This document shows positions 15,726 through 23,660 of a DNA stretch of 64,000 nucleotides, one piece after another. The notes under the pieces are model-generated. The model searched no databases and was not told where the DNA came from. It saw nothing but the letters and a program-made list of their open reading frames with translations. Each line of letters opens with the position of its first letter. Positions within the stretch are counted from its first letter, which is position 1. The stretch is taken from the NCBI GenBank assembly GCA_041695085.1, contig JBGFRO010000009.1, positions 62,001-126,000 on the forward strand, written 5' to 3'. The DNA is from DYFT01 sp041695085 (GTDB lineage Bacteria; Bacteroidota; Ignavibacteria; UBA10030). A program made the translations under genes and the position numbers.

Positions 15726-17948
15726 CTAATACTCGATTGTAAGCATCGCGGTGGGGAAGAATCTCAACATATCGACACGCTGGCCCGTCTTTCGGTCGAA
15801 ATAGAAAACGTTTTTCTGATCATACACGTTGATGATATTCACGCCGAGAATCGCTTTCACGCCGCCGAGCAAAAACGTATAGTTCGCACTGGCATCGAGG
15901 CGATGGTAGTCCGGAAGACGAGCCGCGTTCTTCGGTCCCAAAACGTTATATGGTTGACCCGTCTCCAGTTCAAAGGGGCCGGGCAATGCGTCGCGGAGCG
16001 TCAGTCGGTCGTAGAAACCGACCGTTTGTGTGAACGGAAAACCGCTCCCGTACTCCCACCTCAAACTCAAATCGAACCTCTCGAACGGTCGAAGGACTGC
16101 AAGAACGTTCACGTGATGCCGCCGGTCGTACCGCGGATAATACTCGAACCCTTCATTGTTGATCTTTGTCGATCCAAGAGCATACGTCGCATACAAATCG
16201 GCAAACGAGAAACCCATTCTCCACATCACCTCGACGCCGAACGACCGTCCTGTGCCTTTGATGTAATCGGGATCGCTTGCATCGATTTTGTTCCGGTTGT
16301 AGGCAACCAACGAACCATAACGCTTGTAGTAGGCCTGCACGCTTGCCGAGGTTCGATCCGCCACCGTTCCTTCAAATCCCAACACAACGTGATCCGCTTG
16401 CTCGGTCGAAAGATTCCTCGGCACCTCGATCCACGCATCGAAAATAGAGATCAGATCGTCTTCGTTGCTGACGGTGATGACGTTCTGGCTGAAGCGCCCG
16501 TATGACGCCTTCACACGCCAATCGCCGATGACAAGGTAACTTGCGTTCAGACGCGGCTGGAGCGTGGCAGAGGCGTCTCCACGGTCGAACAGAGAACCGA
16601 CTTCGCTGTGCAATCCGCCATCGAATTGCAGACGGCCAAACTTTGCCTGATAGCGAATCCACGCAGAGGCTTCAGGCGACGTGCTGTAGAGCCGCAGGCG
16701 CGTGCCGGTGTTGTTGGTGAGGTTGTATTCGAGCGTCGGAAAGGTGAATTCAAATCCGAAAAAGTAGAGGTCGAGTTCATCCGTGTAGTAGGTGGCTTGC
16801 GCCCGCACACCGGGTTCCTTGACGGAGGTGGTGGAAGGGGTGATGATGTTCGATGCCTTCGCATCCCGTTCTGCAACGAAGGAGTTCGCAAAGACGGTGG
16901 ACGTTATAAAGAGTCGGTCGCTTAACAGCCCCGACACATTTAATCCGATCGCTTGGTTACGCCAGAAGTAATCCGGCTCGTTGGGATTCGGATAGCGCAG
17001 GTCGTCAGCTGTTTTGAGATAAGAGAGATCGAACTTTGTTTCTCCCTCTGTCTGTCCCGAGACTTTCGCAAAGAGGTCGTAGAAATCAACCGGCACGTCT
17101 TGCCGAACGATGTCGGTGAACGTTTCATTGAAAAGGGATTTCCGTCCGTTGAGCGTCCACGTGATGCGATGGAGTCCGGCCGGTCCCTCCAGTTGAAGTT
17201 TCGATGAGAGGAAGTTGATGTTGGCGCGGCCCGCAAGTCGGTCCCCTCGCCCATCGACTGAATTGATATTAACCACGGAGGAGAGCCTGTTTCCGTATCC
17301 GGGCGGAAATGCACCTGTGTAGATCTCGACATTGCGGACGATATCGGGATCGAACACGCTGAAGATGCCGAGCGCGTGAAAGGGATTGTAGATTTTCATC
17401 CAGTCCAACAGTACCAGGTTTTGATCTCCCGCTCCTCCCCGCACGTAGAACTTTGAACTGACATCGCTGGTCGAAACGATGCCGGGAAGAAGTTTAAGAG
17501 CATGGAACACGTCGGCTTGTGCTGTCACTGGTGTCACTTTTAATTCCTGTTGATCCACAACGTGGATGCTCGTGTTGATCTCCGTCAGCTCTTTCTTCCC
17601 CGTTCCCGTCACCACCACTTCCTCCGTTTCGATGGCGGTTGGTGTGAGTCGGAAGTTCAATTCGAGCGTTCTACCTGCATATACGGTGATCCGCCTGACG
17701 GCGCGTTCGTAACCGACGGCACTGGCGGCGATTTCGTACGATCCGGCTTGCACGCTCGGAAGCAGGTAGAAACCGACACCATTTGCCGCGGCTCCTTTGT
17801 TTGTGCCGATGAGCACGATATTGGCGAATGGCACCCGCTGGTTCGTCACGCTATCGATAACGATACCGCGGATGTCGGCAACTTGCGCGGTTGCTTCGCC
17901 TCCAACAATGAAGAACATCACCCACCACATCACAATGCGGAGTCTCAC
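15726..17948 (-). CDS. TonB-dependent receptor with carboxypeptidase-regulatory domain
   Basis: The 740-residue protein has a signal peptide (to about residue 22, GGEATAQ), a CarboxypepD_reg-like domain (about 23-110: IRGIVIDSVTNQRVPFANIVL), a plug domain (about 115-225 with FYVRGGAGDQNLVLLD) and a 22-strand-type barrel to the C-terminus, which ends in an aromatic-rich last strand (FFPTAMLTIEY). It imports a ligand across the outer membrane using TonB energy; the ligand is not predictable. The DUF4249 lipoprotein gene upstream on the same strand is its usual partner in Bacteroidota, probably a surface or periplasmic accessory. There is no N-terminal FecR-signalling domain. Confidence 0.9.
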   Translation of the reverse strand: MRLRIVMWWVMFFIVGGEATAQVADIRGIVIDSVTNQRVPFANIVLIGTNKGAAANGVGFYLLPSVQAGSYEIAASAVGYERAVRRITVYAGRTLELNFRLTPTAIETEEVVVTGTGKKELTEINTSIHVVDQQELKVTPVTAQADVFHALKLLPGIVSTSDVSSKFYVRGGAGDQNLVLLDWMKIYNPFHALGIFSVFDPDIVRNVEIYTGAFPPGYGNRLSSVVNINSVDGRGDRLAGRANINFLSSKLQLEGPAGLHRITWTLNGRKSLFNETFTDIVRQDVPVDFYDLFAKVSGQTEGETKFDLSYLKTADDLRYPNPNEPDYFWRNQAIGLNVSGLLSDRLFITSTVFANSFVAERDAKASNIITPSTTSVKEPGVRAQATYYTDELDLYFFGFEFTFPTLEYNLTNNTGTRLRLYSTSPEASAWIRYQAKFGRLQFDGGLHSEVGSLFDRGDASATLQPRLNASYLVIGDWRVKASYGRFSQNVITVSNEDDLISIFDAWIEVPRNLSTEQADHVVLGFEGTVADRTSASVQAYYKRYGSLVAYNRNKIDASDPDYIKGTGRSFGVEVMWRMGFSFADLYATYALGSTKINNEGFEYYPRYDRRHHVNVLAVLRPFERFDLSLRWEYGSGFPFTQTVGFYDRLTLRDALPGPFELETGQPYNVLGPKNAARLPDYHRLDASANYTFLLGGVKAILGVNIINVYDQKNVFYFDRKTGQRVDMLRFFPTAMLTIEY

Positions 17949-17951
17949 TCT

Positions 17952-18243
17952 TTACCTCCTGCTATAGGGAAAGTCGTCAGCAAGTCTGTACACAACGGAA
18001 TCGATAGAATATGCTCCGAACACTCCATATCCACCAGTGAGATTCGTGTAATCGGGTTGATCGGTTCGGATCGACTGCGGGTCACTAACTCCGTTCACGA
18101 CATTGTAGTAATTGTACAGGTTCGTTTCGATTGGTTGCGAGGATGGCATAGATCACCATTTTCTCTTCAAACGGACCTTTCGGTTCAATAAATTGTTGAC
18201 AACCGATGAACCAGAACCAAGCAAACGGCAGGAAGAAGCTTCT
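17952..18243 (-). pseudogene. Decayed DUF4249 lipoprotein gene (internal out-of-frame deletion)
   Basis: From ATG 18243 the frame gives a lipoprotein start with Cys16 (FIGCQQFIEPKGPFEEK) and MVIYAILATNRNE, matching the N-terminus of the full-length neighbour (EYREQLVVFSILATNRSE). It then hits a stop. In another frame the next bases encode NLYNYYNVVNG and SIRTDQPDYTN to the end, matching the neighbour's C-terminus (NLFAYYNTANAF, SIRTDQPNHSN). About 250 codons are missing and the two ends are joined out of frame near 18121-18135. This is a tandem paralogue inactivated by deletion, between the intact DUF4249 gene and the receptor gene. Confidence 0.8.
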
Positions 18244-18252
18244 CATCAACCA

Positions 18253-19275
18253 TCACCTTCTGTTATATCCAAAATCCTCCGGCAGCGGGACAACGAGCGA
18301 ATCGGCTGTGTAACCACCGAACAGACCGATTCCTCCACTGATGTTGGAGTGATTCGGCTGATCGGTGCGGATCGATCCTCTATCGAAAAATGCATTGGCC
18401 GTGTTGTAGTACGCGAACAAATTGTGCTCGGCCTGCAAAAGGAAAAACACCACACGCGTAAAGCGCAGCCGCCGTGCAGGATGACTCGTGAGGGCTCGAC
18501 TTAACGCAAACAAATACGCCGATTTCGGAATCCGGATGCTCGTCGGTGACCGGACGAACCGTCGCAGATTCGGATACGCTACTTCCACAAAAGGAAAATC
18601 GTCGGTTGGAAATTGCTCCGGCACCTCTACACGCCCCTCCATCCACATCCCCTCCATCTCCACTTCATAATCGACGTACATCCGAATGACGATTCCCGCC
18701 GCGCCGCGAATCGAATAGGCTGTGATGGAGATCTGCTCATCACGCGCTCCCGAACCCGGACGTTCAACAACTCGCGATCCGGCGAGCGAGAGCGTTCCGT
18801 GTTCCGGCAACGTGATGCGGGCAGCGACCGGCTGGTGCGCGGGAGAATGAATGTTCAATGCATAGCTTAGCCCCCCGCGTGCGGTCAGACGATTGGTCAC
18901 ATAGGCGCTCATGGGCGTCCGATATCTGCTTGTGTCAAGTCGAGTCAACAGAGTGTCGCGCAGGGTATAGGTGTTCGCACCGTCGTTGAGCGTAACGAGC
19001 GCATTCGTCACTAATTTCTCTTCTCTGTTGGTTGAAGGATCCATGCCGATCGGATTGTACGTCGTATACACCCGTACAAGCTGCTCGCTGCGGTTCGTAG
19101 CGAGGATCGAGAAGACAACAAGTTGCTCCCGATACTCCGCTTTCGGTTGAAACTCTTGATTACATCCCGCAAGCAAAACGACGAGGGACATCGCCACGAC
19201 GCTGCACCGTTGGGCAACTTTGCTCGCTGGATATCTTCTGTTCACCCTTCCGTTACGGGTGTCAAAACTTCTCAT
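18253..19275 (-). CDS. DUF4249 domain lipoprotein
   Basis: The 340-residue protein has a long basic N-terminus, a hydrophobic stretch and a lipobox LLAGC (Cys at about 38), so it is a lipoprotein, probably at the outer membrane. The rest fits DUF4249, a beta-rich family encoded beside TonB-dependent receptors in Bacteroidota. Its C-terminus (DQPNHSNISGGIGLFGGY) is duplicated in the decayed gene just downstream. It lies upstream of the receptor on the same strand and probably shares its transcript. It likely aids ligand capture or barrel function, but this has not been shown. An internal Met at residue 29 is an alternative start that still leaves a short lipoprotein signal. Confidence 0.8.
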   Translation of the reverse strand: MRSFDTRNGRVNRRYPASKVAQRCSVVAMSLVVLLAGCNQEFQPKAEYREQLVVFSILATNRSEQLVRVYTTYNPIGMDPSTNREEKLVTNALVTLNDGANTYTLRDTLLTRLDTSRYRTPMSAYVTNRLTARGGLSYALNIHSPAHQPVAARITLPEHGTLSLAGSRVVERPGSGARDEQISITAYSIRGAAGIVIRMYVDYEVEMEGMWMEGRVEVPEQFPTDDFPFVEVAYPNLRRFVRSPTSIRIPKSAYLFALSRALTSHPARRLRFTRVVFFLLQAEHNLFAYYNTANAFFDRGSIRTDQPNHSNISGGIGLFGGYTADSLVVPLPEDFGYNRR

Positions 19276-19394
19276 AAGACTGATAGTCTCTCTCAGGAGA
19301 ACTGCTGTTCAACAAAAGGCGCCTCGAGGTTGAAGGGAAAGATAGAGGAAGTCCTTCAAAAAGTCATGTCTGGAAGAATACGATGATTTCTTGT

Positions 19395-19510
19395 GGTTGT
19401 GCAAAAAGTTTAATCGACGTGATGTGCGGGTTCGAGATTTGAGGAATTCAGATTGTTTTCTCAACACCAACGTGGGCGAGAAGGCTTCTCGCCCTACATT
19501 TTGCACAACC
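19395..19510. repeat. Nested hairpin repeat, copy 2
   Basis: Outer arms GGTTGTGCAAAA (19395-19406) and TTTTGCACAACC (19499-19510) are perfectly complementary, and an inner stem GGGCGAGAAG/CTTCTCGCCC lies at 19474-19494. Read on the minus strand it matches the copy at 12035-12100 but carries about 45 extra bases between hairpin and far arm. The stem bases differ from copy 1 in a compensatory way (TTGTGC/GCACAA versus CTATGC/GCATAG). Confidence 0.7.
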
Positions 19511-19535
19511 TCGCTTTAGGGGCTGAAGGAAAGAG

Positions 19536-20147
19536 CTACACCAGCTCGCGCGCACGCAGCTCGGTTTCAAGATCGCTCGGAGCGGTAAACCGGATACCCT
19601 GCAAGCCTACGGTGCGAGCGCCGGTGACGTTCTCCTCAATGTCATCGACAAAGAGAATGTCCTCCGCCGGCAAACCCATTGCGTCGACTACTCCTTGATA
19701 AATGGCGGGTTCCGGCTTCAGGGCAAGCAACTGATAAGAGAGAAAGTGGACGGGGATGTGACGAAGTGCGGGGAGGTGCTCGAGACAATGATGATAGTGC
19801 AGAGGGTTGGTGTTGCTGAGCAGACCAAGGTGCGCGCGTTCACCCACTCGTCGAACGAGTTCTTCCATCCCCTCAAGCGGTGAACCGATGACAGTCAACA
19901 TCGCCCGCGTTAACTCGGTAGGGGTGAATCGGTGGCCATCGGCCGCGAGCAGCGCATCGAGACGGTTGAGATACTGCTCCGTGCTCTCTCGTCCCCGCTC
20001 ATATTCCTTGACGATGTCGACAATGCGCTGGCCGTAGCGCGCGCGGTTCTCTGGTGAGTCCAATCCTAACGTGCGAAGAAACGCCTCAGGATGAATGTGC
20101 ACGAGCACGTTTCCCAAGTCGAACAGCACCACGCGTGGCTTCTTCAT
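19536..20147 (-). CDS. HAD-superfamily hydrolase
   Basis: The 203-residue protein starts MKKPRVVLFDLGNVLV; its ATG overlaps the stop of the upstream phosphoesterase gene as ATGA, which fixes the start. Motif I is DLGNV, lacking the second Asp of the classical DxD; motif II is LLSNTNPLHY, the lysine motif lies near ALKPEPAIY, and motif IV is ILFVDDIEENV. This matches the HAD subgroup of alpha-D-glucose-1-phosphate phosphatase YihX-like or haloacid dehalogenase proteins, where DLGNV is common. Substrate is unknown. The translational coupling suggests the product acts with the phosphoesterase or is simply co-expressed with it. Confidence 0.82.
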   Translation of the reverse strand: MKKPRVVLFDLGNVLVHIHPEAFLRTLGLDSPENRARYGQRIVDIVKEYERGRESTEQYLNRLDALLAADGHRFTPTELTRAMLTVIGSPLEGMEELVRRVGERAHLGLLSNTNPLHYHHCLEHLPALRHIPVHFLSYQLLALKPEPAIYQGVVDAMGLPAEDILFVDDIEENVTGARTVGLQGIRFTAPSDLETELRARELV

Positions 20148-20794
20148 CCGCGCAGCTCCACATGCACAGCATCTTTCACCGTGATGACAGCGTAGTATCC
20201 CTTGCCGGCCGGACCGCAATTGACGATGGTGGTCGATCCGATCGTATCCATCCCACGCGCTTCGTGGATGTGGCCGCACACGACGAGATGCGGCGCATGC
20301 AGTTCGATGAACGCCCGTACAGCCTTGCTGCCAACATGTGTACCGACCAAGATTTTATCAACCGAGGTGTTCAGCGGAGGTGTGTGAGGAACAAATACTT
20401 TCCATCGGGCTGAAGCGACTTCCTTCCAACCTTGTTCTGCCAGCGTTTCAATCTCCTTTTCATCAATTTCATACGGCGTATTCATCGGGGTGAAGGGAGA
20501 AGCTGAAACTCCAAAGAAACCGACATCCTCCAGAACAATTCCTCTCCCGTGGACATAGGTGCTATGATCTTCAAAGGTTTTCTCTAATGACCGCGGATCC
20601 ATATTTCCGGCGACCGTTATGAGGGGTTTGCCGTGATGACGCAACGACCGAAGGGCTTGCTCCGCTTCCCGCGGGGAGCCATTGGTCGTTAGGTCGCCTG
20701 CAAGAAGGACAACATCATAGCCACGTTCCCGACTCAAAATCGACTCGAGCTTTTCGTAAGCGCCGTGAACATCAGAACATGCAAGAATTCTCAT
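20144..20794 (-). CDS. Calcineurin-like metallophosphoesterase
   Basis: The 216-residue protein carries the ordered metal motifs of calcineurin-like phosphoesterases: DVHG near residue 8, GDLTTNG near 33, GNMD near 64, and late histidines in VCGHIHEARG with a following VNCGPAG. These place it with the YfcE/MJ0936-like single-domain group that hydrolyses phosphodiesters or phosphomonoesters with Mn or Fe. It has no signal peptide, so it should be cytoplasmic. It overlaps the downstream HAD gene by four bases, and the GHL10-like gene ends one base past its start codon, so all three likely form one transcript. Confidence 0.85.
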   Translation of the reverse strand: MRILACSDVHGAYEKLESILSRERGYDVVLLAGDLTTNGSPREAEQALRSLRHHGKPLITVAGNMDPRSLEKTFEDHSTYVHGRGIVLEDVGFFGVSASPFTPMNTPYEIDEKEIETLAEQGWKEVASARWKVFVPHTPPLNTSVDKILVGTHVGSKAVRAFIELHAPHLVVCGHIHEARGMDTIGSTTIVNCGPAGKGYYAVITVKDAVHVELRG

Positions 20795-20795
20795 C

Positions 20796-21956
20796 TCAGG
20801 GAAAATCAGGAAAGACTGCTTGTTGTGGATAGATGATTTCTTTGAAGAGCCGAGGATATTTTTTTAGTCCCTCAAAGAAAAAGAACACCTCGCCGTTCAC
20901 TCCCCTCTTTCGGTTCTCCCGGATCATGGCGAGCAGGAAATCTTCCGACGGATGATACGATCCGACCTTCAGCAAGAGGCCGGGAAAGAATCGGTGGAGA
21001 TTCTTCTTCTCGATCTGACCTTGCACGATCTCGTCGAGCACCTTTTTATAATCTTCTATCTTGTATCGATAAAGTTGTGGTGAGACGAGGTCAACGGACC
21101 CCTCCCGCACCCACGTCGGCCAATCCTGTAGATACTCCTCCAGACTCCACGGGTAAACGCTGGGAGAGGATGCAACGATGAGCTTGCGGTTGTGCGTCTT
21201 CACGGAGTCGTATAATCGCTTCATGAAGCGATTCAGTCTATTGGCTCGCCATTGCAGCCAGGCCGGATTTTTGTGATCGCTTGGTGGATTCGCCCCGTGA
21301 TGTTCTTTTCTGTACTCCTCTATGGTTAAGCTGTCATAACCCCCTTCTGAAGGCATGGCGGGAAGTCGGTCATCCCCTTGAATACCGTCGATGTCATACC
21401 CTCTTACCACTTCCATCACAAGGGAGATCATGAAATCCTGCACCTCGGGATGGAGAGCATTCATCCATTCGAAACCGTTTTTGGAGACCAGTTTTCCTTC
21501 GACGTCGCGTGCTGACCATGTCGGTTTCTGCTTGAGAAGAGGACCGCCGTTCAGCTTGTACGAACTGGCAAATCCGAACTCGAACCAGGCAATCACCTTG
21601 ATATGTCGTTTGCGCGCTTCTTCGATCAGTTCCTTCAACGGATCTCTTCCCGCCAATGATGGATCGATCTCCGCTCCTATAAGTTCGCGCATCGTGCGAC
21701 TCGGATAGAGCGTGAAGCCTTTATTCCAGACGACCGCAAAAATCGCGTTGATGCCCAATTCGGCGCAAAGGCTAACTGCTTCCGCAATTTCCTCTCTCGA
21801 ATTCAAGACTCTGCTATCAACGTTCGTGAGCCAGACGCCTCTGACGGCTTTGGGCTGTAGCTCCTGGGTCATGGCCGAAAGGAAGGGGATGACAAAGAGA
21901 AGAGCAATTTGCAGAAACATCGATGTGCAGCGCGCTGGCTTGACCGTAATCATCAT
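20796..21956 (-). CDS. Exported glycoside-hydrolase-like protein (GHL10/DUF187 type)
   Basis: From the chosen ATG the protein has 386 residues and a signal peptide-like start (MMITVKPARC, then FLQIALLFVIPFLSA). The mature protein opens with RGVWLTNVDSRVL and then LGINAIFAVVWNKGFTLYPS, typical of the GHL10/DUF187 family of TIM-barrel proteins related to glycoside hydrolases. Acidic residues of the barrel appear in GIQGDDR. The family is thought to act on cell-envelope polysaccharides, but the substrate is not known. ATG codons at 21953 and 21920 are alternatives; none has a good ribosome-binding site. It is divergent from hsp20. Confidence 0.78.
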   Translation of the reverse strand: MMITVKPARCTSMFLQIALLFVIPFLSAMTQELQPKAVRGVWLTNVDSRVLNSREEIAEAVSLCAELGINAIFAVVWNKGFTLYPSRTMRELIGAEIDPSLAGRDPLKELIEEARKRHIKVIAWFEFGFASSYKLNGGPLLKQKPTWSARDVEGKLVSKNGFEWMNALHPEVQDFMISLVMEVVRGYDIDGIQGDDRLPAMPSEGGYDSLTIEEYRKEHHGANPPSDHKNPAWLQWRANRLNRFMKRLYDSVKTHNRKLIVASSPSVYPWSLEEYLQDWPTWVREGSVDLVSPQLYRYKIEDYKKVLDEIVQGQIEKKNLHRFFPGLLLKVGSYHPSEDFLLAMIRENRKRGVNGEVFFFFEGLKKYPRLFKEIIYPQQAVFPDFP

Positions 21957-22191
21957 AAAAGGAAAATAGCGACTACCACCCAAAAGTCAAGACAATTTTT
22001 TCCTTGTGTTCGTCATCGTGGCAGAGCCGTTGACAACCTTTACAGAGGAGGCTGTCAAGGTGTCTCTCGGTTGCGCGTTTTCTTCCTGCAAAAGATATGA
22101 AAATCCGAGCAATTCTTTTGGTACAGTTTTTGAGATAAATGTAGAATGGTTCCCTGAATCAATCAAGTAAGAGAGAAAGGAGGGATGAAGT

Positions 22192-22668
22192 ATGACACTG
22201 ACCCGGTGGAATCCTGAAGTCTCCGTCGCGCCTGTGTCCGAGCTTCTGCCTCGGTTCTCTCTCCTGCGGCAGGGAATTGATCGTCTCTTCGATTCCTTCT
22301 TCAGCGGGGACACGCTCGCGGATACCAGCCTCGGCTCCTATTGGATGCCGGCGGTTGATATTCTCGAGCAGGATGATGCCTATGTGGTGAAGGCTGAGCT
22401 TCCCGGCATGAAGAAGGAGGACGTCAGCATTACCATCCATGACAACATCCTGACGTTGCGCGGTGAGCGAAAGGATGAGCGGAGCGAAAACTCGGCGCAG
22501 TATCATCGCGTTGAGCGCATCTTCGGTTCGTTCATCCGCTCGTTCACGCTGCCGTCAACGGTCAAGATGGACAAAGTCGAGGCTGTGTATAAGGATGGTG
22601 TGTTGACGATCACCCTGCCGAAGTCTGAAGAGGCGAAGCCTAAGGCGATTCCCGTCAGGGGAAGCTGA
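22192..22668 (+). CDS. Small heat shock protein, Hsp20/alpha-crystallin family
   Basis: The 158-residue protein has the alpha-crystallin domain at about 43-150: PAVDILEQDDAYVVKAELPG, the central VSITIHDNILTLRGERK and the C-terminal GVLTITLPK, followed by the IPV anchor motif in AIPVRGS. It is an ATP-independent holdase that binds unfolding proteins in the cytoplasm. The start is supported by AAGGAGGGATGAAGT just before the ATG. A strong terminator follows 12 bases after the stop, so it is a single-gene unit. I found no CIRCE element upstream, so the heat-shock control is not visible. Confidence 0.93.
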   Translation: MTLTRWNPEVSVAPVSELLPRFSLLRQGIDRLFDSFFSGDTLADTSLGSYWMPAVDILEQDDAYVVKAELPGMKKEDVSITIHDNILTLRGERKDERSENSAQYHRVERIFGSFIRSFTLPSTVKMDKVEAVYKDGVLTITLPKSEEAKPKAIPVRGS

Positions 22669-22680
22669 GGGTTTCTCAGA

Positions 22681-22716
22681 AAAGCGGAGGGTGAGCCTCC
22701 GCTTTTTGCTTTTTTG
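22681..22716 (+). terminator. Rho-independent terminator of hsp20
   Basis: AAAGCGGAGG and CCTCCGCTTT form a perfect ten-base stem around GTGAG, followed by a T-rich tail. It begins 12 bases after the hsp20 stop. Confidence 0.9.
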
Positions 22717-22820
22717 GAACCTTCCGAGCAATCCTCCTACTGAGGCATTCTCACTGCAACAACTTATTCACTGCTGTTAGGCAAAGAGGCTTTTTCTTCT
22801 ATTCGGGATTATATCTGGGT

Positions 22821-22850
22821 GTTACTTTCTTTGATGCCAAAGAAAGTAAC
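22821..22850. repeat. Perfect 13-bp palindromic hairpin
   Basis: GTTACTTTCTTTG, a four-base ATGC loop, and CAAAGAAAGTAAC form a perfect hairpin, followed by a partial repetition CAAAGAAAG. Sequences of this TTACTTTCTTTG...CAAAGAAAGTAACCAAAGAAAG type are dispersed in many bacterial genomes. It has no run of T after it, so it is not an obvious terminator. Confidence 0.65.
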
Positions 22851-22863
22851 CAAAGAAAGCTTT

Positions 22864-23013
22864 CCGAAATCGTAACGCACGTGAGAATGCAGCCTCCCCT
22901 CAACCCATTGATTTCGGCCTCGGAGAGCGCTGCAACTGATTGTCAGGAGTGTACTTGACCGAAATCAAAACGCACGGGTGAAGGCCCTCCCCCCGCTCCG
23001 CCGACGATTTCGG
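22864..23013. repeat. Two tandem CCGAAATC/GATTTCGG-bounded repeat units
   Basis: Unit one spans 22864-22917 and unit two 22959-23013. Each begins CCGAAATC, continues with an AACGCACG-type segment and a CCTCCCC-type segment, and ends GATTTCGG, so each can fold on itself. The same signature occurs inside the nested insertion at 11874-12018. No gene is visible between 22717 and 23240. Confidence 0.6.
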
Positions 23014-23240
23014 GGGCCTTCGCACCACAGACAATAGCACTCTGCTCTTCGTCGAGTTGTAAGGCCGTTCTTATCATACATCCCCAAGAAAGAGCAAGCG
23101 ATGTTTCTGCGTAACATCACTTATTCACTTTCTTCATCATCTCTCTCACGATATCCTTCCGTTGTTCGTTGAGGATGCTCTGCAGCGAGAGCGATTACGC
23201 TGTGGACGGCACGTCCTTTACGCTTCCCAACACCAATAGA

Positions 23241-23270
23241 AAAAGCCAGCCTCCGCCCAAGGCTGGCTTT
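23241..23270 (-). terminator. Rho-independent terminator of the PUR-family gene
   Basis: On the minus strand AAAGCCAGCC and GGCTGGCTTTTTC form a ten-base stem with a short GC-rich loop and a T tail, about 20 bases after the stop of the small PUR-family gene. The plus-strand reading is weaker because the T run is shorter. Confidence 0.85.
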
Positions 23271-23291
23271 GTTCGATCAGGAGTTCAACGA

Positions 23292-23516
23292 TTAGCTCCC
23301 CACAGCCGCCACGGCATCGTTGATCGCCTGCCGAAACTGCTCAATCGACTCGCTGAACACGCGCAGCGTTACACGCTCCTTTTTCTGCTCGCTGTTGAGT
23401 TTGTTTTCAGAGATCGCCAGGTACTTCTTCCCGTTTTTCGCTTCTCGTATGTCCACAAAATAGGTGGTGCGACCTGCACGAACCATTGTTGAATACACTG
23501 CATTGTTTTTTGCCAT
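23292..23516 (-). CDS. Small PUR-domain (DUF3276-like) nucleic-acid-binding protein
   Basis: The 74-residue protein (MAKNNAVYSTMVRAGRTTYF) has the PUR-repeat pattern of DUF3276: a YSTxVRAGxxTYFxDI strand pair, NGKKYLAISENK, ERVTLRVFSES and a C-terminal helix FRQAINDAVAAV. Bacterial PUR proteins such as Borrelia BpuR bind single-stranded DNA or RNA and can act as regulators. The ATG is preceded by GTGGAGGATCAT, giving a GGAGG site; an in-frame GTG four codons earlier is less likely. It lies 144 bases downstream of the ImmA/IrrE gene but has its own leader, which shares a conserved block with the sigma-factor leader. A terminator follows. Confidence 0.75.
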   Translation of the reverse strand: MAKNNAVYSTMVRAGRTTYFVDIREAKNGKKYLAISENKLNSEQKKERVTLRVFSESIEQFRQAINDAVAAVGS

Positions 23517-23561
23517 ATGATCCTCCACTCAGGAAAAGATGAACGAAATGGATTGATGAGC

Positions 23562-23594
23562 GCTCCTGAGAAGAGTAACGAAAAGAGGTAACAG
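23562..23594 (-). promoter_or_regulatory. Conserved leader element upstream of the PUR gene, shared with the sigma-factor gene
   Basis: On the minus strand it contains TGTTACCTCTTTTCGTT followed by A-CT-C-TTCT-C-AG. The same block, with four substitutions and one base gap over about 32 bases, lies directly before the sigma-factor start at 25593-25624. Here it ends about 46 bases before the PUR start codon, a suitable distance for a promoter with a short leader. Confidence 0.6.
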
Positions 23595-23660
23595 CTCACT
23601 GCGGGGGTTGGGAACGAGGGAACCTAACGGCCCGATATCAGAACGGAGGAGAAGCCAAGC

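Noticed and set aside
21984..22191. CIRCE or other heat-shock element before hsp20
   Set aside because: No TTAGCACTC-N9-GAGTGCTAA or near match; a TTGACA/TGTCAA inverted pair is present but too short and distant to claim.
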